Part shown: positions 40,736 to 49,350 of the stretch, one piece after another | Layout of the letters: each line of letters starts with the position of its first letter | Position numbering within the stretch: the stretch's first letter is position 1 | Assembly: GCA_934667095.1 (NCBI GenBank) | Contig: CAKULE010000002.1 | Coordinates: forward strand, 1-64,000 | DNA: 64,000 bases | Source of the DNA: an uncultured Oscillospiraceae bacterium | GTDB taxonomy: Bacteria; Bacillota; Clostridia; Oscillospirales; Oscillospiraceae | Direction: 5' to 3' | Notes under the pieces: model-generated | The model's input: only the letters and a program-made list of their open reading frames with translations | What the model was told of the DNA's origin: nothing | Databases searched by the model: none | Translations under genes and position numbers: made by a program

Positions 40736-41260
40736 TCACTTGTCTTTGCGGATGGTCCAGCCCTGAAGCGCTTCGCTGTACTCCAGAACCAGTGTGACGG
40801 AGCCGGCGGTCAGGGTGTACTGCCGGCTGGGACGGGCGTCCTCGATGCGCCACAGCACCGTGATCCTGCCGTGGCCCTGCCACTCGGCGGCGGCGATGGG
40901 CTCCTGCCCCTCCTGCCGGACAGTCAGCGTCCCCGCCGAGGCGGTCAGGACGGTCTCCTTCCGGAGGGAGAGGGCCAGCTCGGTCTCCACGGGCCCGGCC
41001 TCGTCGGGGTCGATGAGGCGCAGCATGGCAGTCTCATCCACCGGGGCGGGCTCGGCCGTGAGGGCCGTGCCGCGCAGGGACACGGCGGGCCGGCCGACGG
41101 CAGGGGCCGCCAGCCCGGCGGCCGCCATCACGATCAGGCAGGCAGCGGCGGCGCACCAGCGCCGCCACGGGCCGATCTGCCGGGGGGCAGCCTTCATGGC
41201 GTCCTCAAGGAGGGCGTCGTCCAGTTCCGTGATCGCGCGGGCCATCGCTTCATTTTTCAT
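40736..41260 (-). CDS. Putative anti-sigma factor
   Basis: A 174-residue protein with a short cytoplasmic N terminus (MARAITELDDALLEDAM), one TM segment (about residues 34-52) and an outer domain with no catalytic motif. It overlaps the sigma gene by 11 bases. Size, topology and position are those of single-pass anti-sigma factors; the zinc-binding ZAS motif (HxxxCxxC) is absent, so it would be a non-ZAS type. No sequence family is recognised, so the role is inferred from context. Confidence 0.65.
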   Translation of the reverse strand: MKNEAMARAITELDDALLEDAMKAAPRQIGPWRRWCAAAACLIVMAAAGLAAPAVGRPAVSLRGTALTAEPAPVDETAMLRLIDPDEAGPVETELALSLRKETVLTASAGTLTVRQEGQEPIAAAEWQGHGRITVLWRIEDARPSRQYTLTAGSVTLVLEYSEALQGWTIRKDK

Positions 41261-41816
41261 GGATATAACCCTCGCTTTCCAGATAGAGGCGCAGCTTGTT
41301 CCGGATGCGGAACAGCGTGGACTTCACCTTGCTTTCACTGACGCCAAAGGTCCGGGCCAGCTCTCCCACCGCCTCGCAGTGGAAGTACCGCCGCACGAAC
41401 ATCCGCCGGGCCTCCGGGCTCTGGGTCCAGAGGAAGGCGCTGATGGCGTCGGACAGGGCCCGCCCGTGGACGGCGTCCTCCACCGCCATGGCGTCGGGCA
41501 CGCACTGGTCCAGCTCGTCCAGAGAGAGCTCCAGCTCCCCCGCGCCGCGCTTAGCGGCCCGGCCGGCCTTGTACCGGTTGAGGGCGAGGTTCCGGGCGAT
41601 CCTGCCGAGGAAGGCCGTCAGCCCCGCCGGGCGGCGGGGCGGCATGGCATTCCATGCCTGAAGATATGTATCGTTCACGTTCTCCTCGCTCTCCTGCGGG
41701 TCGCGGAGGATGTTCAGCGATATCTTCATGCAGTAGGGCCCGTATTTCGCGGCGGTCTCGCTGATCGCCTGTTCGCTGCGCGCCCAGTAGAGGTCAACGA
41801 TTGCTTGGTCGTCCAT
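41250..41816 (-). CDS. ECF-type RNA polymerase sigma factor
   Basis: A 188-residue sigma-70 family protein with only regions 2 and 4. Region 2 includes AAKYGPYCMKISLNILRDPQESEENVNDTYLQAWNA (residues 20-55) and region 4 ends with FHCEAVGELARTFGVSESKVKSTLFRIRNKLR (about 145-180), the helix-turn-helix for the -35 box. A promoter of ECF type (41853-41881) lies in front of it, so it probably activates its own operon, including the MBOAT/DHHW genes. Confidence 0.9.
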   Translation of the reverse strand: MDDQAIVDLYWARSEQAISETAAKYGPYCMKISLNILRDPQESEENVNDTYLQAWNAMPPRRPAGLTAFLGRIARNLALNRYKAGRAAKRGAGELELSLDELDQCVPDAMAVEDAVHGRALSDAISAFLWTQSPEARRMFVRRYFHCEAVGELARTFGVSESKVKSTLFRIRNKLRLYLESEGYIHEK

Positions 41817-41852
41817 GGCCGCTCCTTTCCTGCTTGAGCCGGCCTCACCCTT

Positions 41853-41881
41853 ATAGACAACGTTTCAGGCGGGTCGGTTGC
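41853..41881 (-). promoter_or_regulatory. ECF-type promoter before the sigma gene
   Basis: Minus strand GCAACC, 17 bases, GTCTAT, with an AT-rich AAATTTTTT tract upstream. The AAC core of the -35 fits ECF-type recognition rather than sigma-A. Confidence 0.6.
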
Positions 41882-41929
41882 ATGGTTTCGAAAATTTTTT
41901 GAAAAATTTTTCGGCGATATAAATTCTGC

Positions 41930-41963
41930 CCGCCCGGGGCGGCGGTTATGCGGGCCCGGGCGG
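41930..41963 (-). terminator. Hairpin downstream of metK
   Basis: CCGCCCGGG and CCCGGGCGG form a nine-base stem 13 bases after the metK stop. The T tract is poor, so termination may be partial. Confidence 0.5.
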
Positions 41964-41976
41964 ACAGAAAACGGCG

Positions 41977-43155
<1,179 letters not shown>

Positions 43156-43194
43156 TTGTTTTCATCCTTTCCGCATACTGTCTTGCCCGAGAAT

Positions 43195-43332
43195 GAAAAG
43201 GGCCGCGCCGGAAACGGCGCGGTCTGATGGTTTTTTCACCCTCATCTTGCGTTTCCGCCGGAATTGGCACCTTGCCCCGGGGGCAGGTTGCCGTGGTGTC
43301 ATCGGGCCGATCCCTCAACCACTCTTGATAAG
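43195..43332 (-). ncRNA. SAM-I (S-box) riboswitch with terminator
   Basis: On the minus strand the aptamer starts CTTATCAAGAG at 43332 and continues with GGGATCGGCCCGATGA, CGGCAACC, AAGGTGCCAATTCC and ends AGATGAGGG near 43241. These are the conserved core segments of the S-box. A terminator hairpin CCGCGCC/GGCGCGG with CCCTTTT follows at 43195-43222, before the metK start. SAM binding is expected to favour the terminator. Confidence 0.95.
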
Positions 43333-43353
43333 GCACTGTTCAGTTGCAGGCAC

Positions 43354-43382
43354 ATTATAGCCGCTCTCCGCTCCCTTGTCAA
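43354..43382 (-). promoter_or_regulatory. Consensus promoter of metK riboswitch transcript
   Basis: Minus strand TTGACA, 17 bases, TATAAT: a perfect sigma-A promoter about 20 bases ahead of the aptamer. Confidence 0.9.
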
Positions 43383-43469
43383 CAGGAAATTCCGCCGTCT
43401 TGGGCTCTGGCTCCCGCAACCACAAATATTGTGCTCCAGGGCCATAAATCACCCTGTGAAAGAAAAAAC

Positions 43470-43551
43470 AATCAAGATATAGTGCTCGGGGTATTGACAA
43501 AAGCACGAGATATTGTTATAGTTTGAGAGCAGTCAACACAATATGTGGGGG
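43470..43551 (+). promoter_or_regulatory. Three NrdR-box-like repeats at nrdD promoter
   Basis: Boxes at 43470-43485, 43503-43518 and 43536-43551 resemble the NrdR consensus ACACWATATATWGWGT. The first fits best (core CAAGATATAGTG); the third reads ACACAATATGTGG. Their conserved C residues are exactly 33 bases apart. They lie upstream of the -35, in the spacer, and after the -10. Confidence 0.5.
43494..43522 (+). promoter_or_regulatory. Promoter of nrdD
   Basis: TTGACA, 17 bases, TATAGT, 85 bases before the start codon. Confidence 0.85.
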
Positions 43552-43607
43552 AACTCCCTTCCCACCTTCTTACCGAAAAGAGAGACTATGCACAGGAGGA
43601 ACTGACT

Positions 43608-45782
43608 ATGAAGATCATCAAACGCAGCGGAGCCGAGGTCACCTTCGACCCGGAAAAGATCGTCATTGCCGTGACCAAGGCCAATGACAGCGTGGTGCCC
43701 AGCGCCCGCATGACCCCCATCCAGATCAAGCGTATCGCCGAGGACGTGGAGAGTGCTGCCGCCAACATGAACCGGGCCCTCAGCGTAGAGGAGATCCAGG
43801 ACATGGTGGAGGACCAGATCATGAACCAGCGGGCCTTTGACGTGGCCCGCAACTATATCACCTACCGCTACACCCGGGCCCTGGTGCGCAAGTCCAACAC
43901 CACGGACGAGCAGATTCTCTCCCTCATCGAGTGCAACAACGAGGAGGTCAAGCAGGAGAACTCCAACAAGAACCCCACGGTGAACTCCGTCCAGCGGGAC
44001 TACATGGCCGGCGAGGTGTCCAAGGACATCACCAAGCGCATCCTCCTGCCCCGGGACATTGTAGAGGCCCACGAGCAGGGCATCATCCACTTCCATGACG
44101 CGGACTACTTCGCCCAGCACATGCACAACTGCGATCTGGTGAATCTGGAGGACATGCTGCAGAACGGCACCGTCATCAGCGGCACCCTCATCGAGAAGCC
44201 CCACAGCTTCTCCACCGCCTGCAACATCGCCACCCAGATCATCGCCCAGGTGGCCTCCTGCCAGTACGGCGGGCAGTCCATCTCCCTGACCCATCTGGCC
44301 CCCTTTGTGGATATCAGCCGCAAGAAGATCCGCGCCGAGGTAGAGACCGAGATGGCCGAGATCGGTGAGGACATCTCCCCCGAGAAGCTGGCTCGGGTCA
44401 CGGAGATGCGCCTGTATGAGGAGATCAAGCGCGGCATCCAGACCATCCAGTATCAGGTGGTCACCCTGATGACCACCAACGGACAGGCCCCCTTCATCAC
44501 CGTCTTCATGTACCTGAACGAGGCCAAGAACCCGCAGGAGAAGCAGGACCTCGCCCTCATCATCGAGGAGACCCTGCGCCAGCGCTACCGCGGCGTGAAA
44601 AACGAAAAGGGCGTGTGGATCACCCCCGCCTTCCCCAAGCTGATCTACGTGCTGGAGGAGGACAACATCAAGGAGGGCGCCCCCTACTGGTATCTCACCG
44701 AGCTGGCGGCCAAGTGCACCGCCAAGCGCATGGTGCCCGACTATATCTCCGAGAAGATCATGCTGCAGAACAAGGTGGACAAAAACGGCGAAGGCCACTG
44801 CTACACCTGCATGGGCTGCCGCTCCTTCCTCACCCCCTATGTGGATGAGGAGGGCAAGCCCAAGTACTACGGCCGCTTCAATCAGGGCGTGGTCACGGTA
44901 AATCTGGTGGACATCGGCCTCTCGGCCGAGCGGGATCTGGTCCGCTTCTGGGAGATCTTCGACCAGCGGATGGAGCTGTGCCACCGGGCCCTCCAGTGCC
45001 GGCACGAGCGCCTGTCCGGCACCCTGTCCGACGCCGCCCCTATCCTCTGGCAGCACGGCGCCCTGCTCCGCCTGCCCAAGGGCGAGGTCATCGACAAGTA
45101 CCTCCACGGCGGCTACTCCACCCTGTCCCTGGGCTACGCCGGCCTGTGGGAGTGCGTGTACAGCCTCATCGGCAAGAAGCTTACCGAGCCGGAGGGCGAG
45201 GAGCTGGGCCTGGAGATCATGCGCAAGCTGAACGAGTACACCGCCAAGTGGAAGGCGGCGGAGAACATCGACTACTCCCTCTACGGCACGCCGCTGGAGT
45301 CCACCACCTACAAGTTCGCCAAGTGCCTGCAGACCCGCTTCGGCATCGTCAAGGACGTGACGGACAAGCAGTACATCACCAACAGCTATCACGTCCACGT
45401 CACCGAGCCCATCGACGCCTTCGACAAGCTGCTGCTGGAGGCCAAGTTCCAAGCCCTGTCCCCCGGCGGCGCCATCTCCTACGTGGAGGTGCCCAACATG
45501 CAGGACAACATCCCCGCGGTGCTCACGGTGATGCAGTTCATCTATGACCACATCATGTATGCCGAGCTGAACACCAAGAGCGACTACTGTCAGGTGTGCG
45601 GCTATGACGGGGAGATCGAGATCGTGGAGGACGACGGCAAGCTGATCTGGCGCTGCCCCAACTGCGGCAACACCGATCAGAGCAAGATGAACGTGGCCCG
45701 CCGCACCTGCGGCTATATCGGCACCCAATACTGGAATCAGGGCCGCACCCAGGAGATCAAGGAGCGGGTGCTGCACCTGTAA
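43608..45782 (+). CDS. nrdD: Anaerobic ribonucleoside-triphosphate reductase
   Basis: Class III reductase that makes dNTPs without oxygen through a glycyl radical. The ATG at 43608 (CAGGAGGA upstream) gives 724 residues. The N-terminal ATP cone (about 1-95: IKRSGAEVTFDPEKI) binds the ATP/dATP signal, the barrel follows with HMHNCDLVNLEDML and a Cys in CYTCMGCRSFL, and the C terminus has two CxxC pairs for zinc (CQVCG, CPNCG) and the radical loop RRTCGYIGTQYW. Its activase is NrdG, downstream. NrdR-like boxes suggest NrdR control. Confidence 0.97.
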   Translation: MKIIKRSGAEVTFDPEKIVIAVTKANDSVVPSARMTPIQIKRIAEDVESAAANMNRALSVEEIQDMVEDQIMNQRAFDVARNYITYRYTRALVRKSNTTDEQILSLIECNNEEVKQENSNKNPTVNSVQRDYMAGEVSKDITKRILLPRDIVEAHEQGIIHFHDADYFAQHMHNCDLVNLEDMLQNGTVISGTLIEKPHSFSTACNIATQIIAQVASCQYGGQSISLTHLAPFVDISRKKIRAEVETEMAEIGEDISPEKLARVTEMRLYEEIKRGIQTIQYQVVTLMTTNGQAPFITVFMYLNEAKNPQEKQDLALIIEETLRQRYRGVKNEKGVWITPAFPKLIYVLEEDNIKEGAPYWYLTELAAKCTAKRMVPDYISEKIMLQNKVDKNGEGHCYTCMGCRSFLTPYVDEEGKPKYYGRFNQGVVTVNLVDIGLSAERDLVRFWEIFDQRMELCHRALQCRHERLSGTLSDAAPILWQHGALLRLPKGEVIDKYLHGGYSTLSLGYAGLWECVYSLIGKKLTEPEGEELGLEIMRKLNEYTAKWKAAENIDYSLYGTPLESTTYKFAKCLQTRFGIVKDVTDKQYITNSYHVHVTEPIDAFDKLLLEAKFQALSPGGAISYVEVPNMQDNIPAVLTVMQFIYDHIMYAELNTKSDYCQVCGYDGEIEIVEDDGKLIWRCPNCGNTDQSKMNVARRTCGYIGTQYWNQGRTQEIKERVLHL

Positions 45783-45787
45783 AAGAC

Positions 45788-45816
45788 AAAAAGCAGGGAC
45801 ACCGTCCCTGCTTTTT
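45788..45816 (+). terminator. Terminator between nrdD and nrdG
   Basis: AAAAAGCAGGGAC, loop ACC, complement with TTTTT. Full termination would cut nrdG off from the nrdD promoter, so read-through or a hidden promoter must supply nrdG. Confidence 0.85.
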
Positions 45817-45831
45817 GATAGGAGCGCTTTT

Positions 45832-46371
45832 ATGTATTACGGAGAAATCAAAAACTGTGACATCGCCAATGGCGAGGGGGTCCGGGTGACCCTGTTCGTC
45901 TCTGGCTGCACCAACCGCTGCCCCAACTGCTTCCAACCCCAGACATGGGATTTCCACTACGGCCAGCCCTTCACCCGCGAGACGGAGGACTACCTCATCT
46001 CCCTGCTGAGGCCGGGGCACATCCGGGGGCTGACCCTGCTGGGAGGCGAGCCCATGGAGCCGGACAACCAGCGGGCCCTGCTGCCCTTCCTCCGCCGGGT
46101 GAAGGCGGAGTGCCCGGGAAAGGACATCTGGTGCTGGAGCGGAGCCACCTACGAGCGGCTGCACACCGATGGCGACCACTTCCGCTGCGAGATCACAGAC
46201 GAGCTGCTCTCCCTGCTGGACGTGCTGGTGGACGGCCTGTTCGTTGAGGCGCTGAAGGACCTGTCTCTCCGTTTCCGTGGGAGCTCCAACCAGCGGCTCA
46301 TCGACCTGAACGCCACCCGCCGGACCGGAGCGCTGACCTTTCTCCCTGACCGGGACAGAAGCAGAATGTAA
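45832..46371 (+). CDS. nrdG: Anaerobic ribonucleotide reductase activating protein
   Basis: A 179-residue radical SAM activase that forms the glycyl radical on NrdD. The site is VSGCTNRCPNCFQPQTW at about residues 22-38 (CxxxCxxC), and GLTLLGGEPM near 65 is the SAM-binding GGE motif. YYGEIKNCDIANGEGVRV at the start is typical. AGGAGCG precedes the ATG. Confidence 0.95.
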   Translation: MYYGEIKNCDIANGEGVRVTLFVSGCTNRCPNCFQPQTWDFHYGQPFTRETEDYLISLLRPGHIRGLTLLGGEPMEPDNQRALLPFLRRVKAECPGKDIWCWSGATYERLHTDGDHFRCEITDELLSLLDVLVDGLFVEALKDLSLRFRGSSNQRLIDLNATRRTGALTFLPDRDRSRM

Positions 46372-46409
46372 AAAAGGGTCCCCATCCGCATGGATGGGGG
46401 CCCTTTTTG
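46371..46409 (+). terminator. Terminator after nrdG
   Basis: AAAAAGGGTCCCCATCC, loop, GGATGGGGGCCCTTTTT starts at the stop codon. Confidence 0.88.
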
Positions 46410-46414
46410 ATTTG

Positions 46415-46502
46415 TCACAGCAGCACAACTCCAGCTTCGTGGCAGGCCCGGAGGGTCTCCGCGTCCCACACCGATGCCTGCACCTCCCCGATGTGGGCCT
46501 TG
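46415..46502 (-). pseudogene. Duplicated 3' end of asnA
   Basis: These 88 bases match the real asnA 3' end (46648-46735) with one mismatch, same orientation, including the stop codon. There is no remaining gene upstream. It is one of two copies that bracket a hairpin-rich 145-bp segment. Confidence 0.9.
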
Positions 46503-46647
46503 TACCCCATGAGACGGGTCTCATGGGGGCCCCGTTTATTTCACTTGCGCGGGCGAAGTGAATTCGCCCTTGCGCTGAGATTTTGCCGTTGGCAAAATGC
46601 TCGTACGCCGCATGGGCGGCGAGACCTGGGCAAGTCCCCTATCGGGG
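46503..46647. repeat. Hairpin-rich 145-bp element between two copies of the asnA end
   Basis: No gene is seen. It contains several perfect stems: CCCCATGAGAC/GTCTCATGGGG (46504-46527), TTCACTT/AAGTGAA, and ATTTTGCC/GGCAAAAT, and it ends with a short CCCCTATCGGGG stem. This looks like a mobile palindromic repeat or a structured RNA. Confidence 0.6.
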
Positions 46648-47661
46648 TCACAACAGCACAACTCCAGCTTCGTGGCAGGCCCGGAGGGTCTCCGCGTCCC
46701 ACACCGATGCCTGCACCTCCCCGATGTGGGCCTTGCCCAGGAGGAACATGGACACCCGGCTCTGGCCGATGCCGCCGCCCATGGTCAGGGGCAGCTTGCC
46801 CTCCAGCAGCAGCTTGTGAAAGGGCAGGGCCCGCCGGTCGTCACAGCCGGCAATGGTCAGCTGCCGGTCCAATGCCTCCGGATCCACCCGGATGCCCATG
46901 GAGGACAGCTCCAGCGCATGGCCCCGGACGCTGTCCCACACCAGCAGGTCGCCGTTGAGGCTCCAGTCGTCATAGTCGGGGGCCCGGCCGTCATGGGGCT
47001 TGCCGGACTTCAGCGCCCCGCCGATGCCCATGAGGAATGTGGTGGGGTGCTCCCGCACCCAGAGGTCCTCCCGCTCCTTGGGGGAGAGGTCCGGCCAGCG
47101 GTCCTCCAGCTCTTGACTGGTGACGAAGGCCACCTCCCGGTCCAGCGGGGGCAGGGGCGTCAGCTGGGGGAATACCGAGCGCAGGGTGGTCTGGGTGTCC
47201 GCCAGGGCAGCCACGATGGTGGCGACGGTGGCCTTCAGGTAGTCCGCGTTGCGGTCCCGGGGGGCGATGACCTTCTCCCAGTCCCACTGGTCCACGTAGA
47301 CCGAGTGAATGTTGTCCAGCTCCTCGTCCCGGCGGATGGCGTTCATGTCGGTGTACAGCCCCTCCCCCACCGAGAACTGGTAGCGGTAGAGGGCCATGCG
47401 CTTCCACTTGGCCAGCGAGTGGACCACCTGGGCCTCCCGCCCGGCGAAGGGGATGTCAAAGGAGACGGGGCGCTCCACGCCGTTCAGGTCGTCATTCAGG
47501 CCGGTGGACGCCTCCACAAACAGGGGCGCAGACACCCGGCGCAGTCGCAGGGCACCCCCCAGATTGTCCTCAAACAGCCGCTTGAGCAGGCCGATGGCCT
47601 TCTGGGTATCATACAGGTTCAGGCAGGGGGAATACCCCGCAGGGATGACGGTGACGGACAT
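46648..47661 (-). CDS. asnA: Aspartate--ammonia ligase
   Basis: AsnA makes asparagine from aspartate, ammonia and ATP. The 337-residue protein resembles class II aminoacyl-tRNA synthetases: RVSAPLFVEASTGLNDDLNG near residue 37, ALYRYQFSVGEGLYTDMNAIR near 92, HSVYVDQWDWEKVI near 115, and LPLTMGGGIGQSRVSMFLL near 300 (motif 3, ATP binding). The start at 47661 follows AAAGGAG. It has its own promoter (47693-47721). Confidence 0.96.
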   Translation of the reverse strand: MSVTVIPAGYSPCLNLYDTQKAIGLLKRLFEDNLGGALRLRRVSAPLFVEASTGLNDDLNGVERPVSFDIPFAGREAQVVHSLAKWKRMALYRYQFSVGEGLYTDMNAIRRDEELDNIHSVYVDQWDWEKVIAPRDRNADYLKATVATIVAALADTQTTLRSVFPQLTPLPPLDREVAFVTSQELEDRWPDLSPKEREDLWVREHPTTFLMGIGGALKSGKPHDGRAPDYDDWSLNGDLLVWDSVRGHALELSSMGIRVDPEALDRQLTIAGCDDRRALPFHKLLLEGKLPLTMGGGIGQSRVSMFLLGKAHIGEVQASVWDAETLRACHEAGVVLL

Positions 47662-47692
47662 ACGCTTTTCTCCTTTGCAGTGGTGATAATGC

Positions 47693-47721
47693 ATTATACG
47701 CCGCCGGGAGAAAAAATGCAA
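47693..47721 (-). promoter_or_regulatory. Promoter of asnA
   Basis: Minus strand TTGCAT, 17 bases, TATAAT, about 25 bases before the ribosome binding site region. Confidence 0.75.
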
Positions 47722-47764
47722 GAGCGAACTTCAAGAATTGCAAAATCGACTCCTGTGCCCCCGA

Positions 47765-48988
47765 TCAGAAGGAGCGGTACAGCTCCACCAGATTGGCCAG
47801 AATGTCCACCACGCTGTCCATGTCCTCGGCGGCGACGCACTCCAGCGGGCCGTGGAAATTGTACCCGCCGGTGCCCAGATTCGGGCAGGGCAAGCCCACG
47901 AAGGACAGGCGCGCGCCATCGGTCCCGCCGCGGATGGGCTCCTCCGTGGGAGTGACCCCCGCCAGCTCCGCGGCCTTCTTGGCGTTGGACACCAGGTGCA
48001 TGCAGTCCGCCAGCTTCTCCTTCATGTTGTAGTAGCTGTCCCGCAGGGTGAGGGTCACCCTGGCCGTGGGGTGGGCGGCCTGCACGGCGTCGCAGGCGGC
48101 CTGCATCAGGGCTTTCTTGGCCTCAAACCTGGCCCGGTCGTGGTCCCGGATGATGTAGTCCATGGTGCAGGCAGCGGCGGTGCCCGTCAGCCCGTCCAGA
48201 TGGAAGAAGCCCTCGTACCCCTCGGTGAGGGCGGGGACGGCCTCGGCGGGCAGGGCGGCGTTGATCTCCTGCGCCATGAGCAGGGCGTTCTCCATGATGC
48301 CCTTGGCGGAGCCGGGATGGACGGACACACCGGTGATGTCCACGTGGGCGGAGGCAGCGTTGAAGTTCTCGTACTCGATGGAGCCGGCGGCGCCGCCGTC
48401 CACGGTATAGGCCCATTTGGCGCCGAAAGCGGGCACGTCGAAGTGGTCGGGGCCCTCGCCGATCTCCTCATCGGGGGTGAAGGCGATGCACAGCCTGCCG
48501 TGGGGAATATTCTCGGTGATGAGCCGCTCGCACAGCGTCATGATCTCGGCCACACCGGCCTTGTCGTCAGCCCCCAGCAGGGTGGATCCGTCGGCGGTGA
48601 TGAGGGTCTTGCCCTTCAGGTCCTTCAGGAAGGGGAAGTCGGACGCCTTGATGACGCGGTCCTCCTTGGGCAGGGCCACGTCGCCGCCGTCATACTCAGG
48701 ATGCAGGATGGGGTTCACGTCCTTGCCGGAGAAGGCGGGGGCGGTGTCCATATGGGCCAGCAGGCCAAGGGCGGGCGCGCCCTCGCAGCCGGGGGTGGCG
48801 GGCAGATAGCCGGTGACGATGCACCAGCGCTCGTCCAGCTTCACGTCGGACAGGCCGAGGGCGGTCAGCTCGTCCCGCAGCTGGCGGGCCAGATCCCACT
48901 GGCCGGGGGTGGAGGGGGTGACGCCGGTGCTCTCGGAGGACTCGGTGTACACCCGGACATAGTTCAGCAGTCTTTCATAAGCGCGCAT
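47765..48988 (-). CDS. pepT: Peptidase T (tripeptidase)
   Basis: A 407-residue M20 zinc aminotripeptidase that frees the N-terminal residue of tripeptides. LLAHMDTAPAFSG near residue 76 has the first metal His and Asp, ITADGSTLLGADDKAGVAEIM near 135 the bridging Asp, and FTPDEEIGEGPDHFD near 170 the catalytic Glu pair; a HFHG-like NFHGPLECV lies near the end. The ATG at 48988 has AAGGAG nine bases upstream; a longer GTG frame runs into repeat DNA and is not used. Confidence 0.95.
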   Translation of the reverse strand: MRAYERLLNYVRVYTESSESTGVTPSTPGQWDLARQLRDELTALGLSDVKLDERWCIVTGYLPATPGCEGAPALGLLAHMDTAPAFSGKDVNPILHPEYDGGDVALPKEDRVIKASDFPFLKDLKGKTLITADGSTLLGADDKAGVAEIMTLCERLITENIPHGRLCIAFTPDEEIGEGPDHFDVPAFGAKWAYTVDGGAAGSIEYENFNAASAHVDITGVSVHPGSAKGIMENALLMAQEINAALPAEAVPALTEGYEGFFHLDGLTGTAAACTMDYIIRDHDRARFEAKKALMQAACDAVQAAHPTARVTLTLRDSYYNMKEKLADCMHLVSNAKKAAELAGVTPTEEPIRGGTDGARLSFVGLPCPNLGTGGYNFHGPLECVAAEDMDSVVDILANLVELYRSF

Positions 48989-49350
48989 TGACAGGATCTC
49001 CTTATTTTGAATTGAGAATTGACAATTGAGAATCGGGGACGCAAGCCCAATGAACCACCCGCACCAGGCGCACTCTAAACGTCGTACACACCGAAACACA
49101 CCTCCGCACGAAGCGGACGCGGGGACGACGCAGAGACAATGCGTTTTACCGAGGGGCCGGCGGCAGGGTTTTTCAAGGGGCGGCCAGCCCCTTGAACGTA
49201 CTCTTTCCCCGATTTCTCTTGCGCGAGAGAAATCGGGCCCAGCGGAGCGTCCCGGCCCCGCAGGGCCGGAATCCCAATGGGCCGCTGAGGACAGCGGCCC
49301 CTACAGGGTACGGGGCAGGCCCCGCCGGAGACATCTCCGCCCCCGCGGGG
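48989..49350. repeat. Intergenic region with serial hairpins (repeat family, copy 1)
   Basis: Next to pepT is an ATTGAGA/ATTGACA tandem motif. Then come stems TTCAAGGGGC/GCCCCTTGAA (49172-49196), CCCGATTTCTCT/AGAGAAATCGGG (49208-49237) and GGGCCGCTG/CAGCGGCCC. The first two recur in reverse orientation at 61943-62014. No gene is supported. Confidence 0.7.

Noticed and set aside
43533..45776. 747-codon minus-strand frame opposite nrdD
   Set aside because: Shadow of nrdD; no motif.
46583..46958. Small plus-strand frames within the palindromic element and asnA end
   Set aside because: They overlap asnA antisense and contain duplicated hairpin sequence; no start signal or family match.
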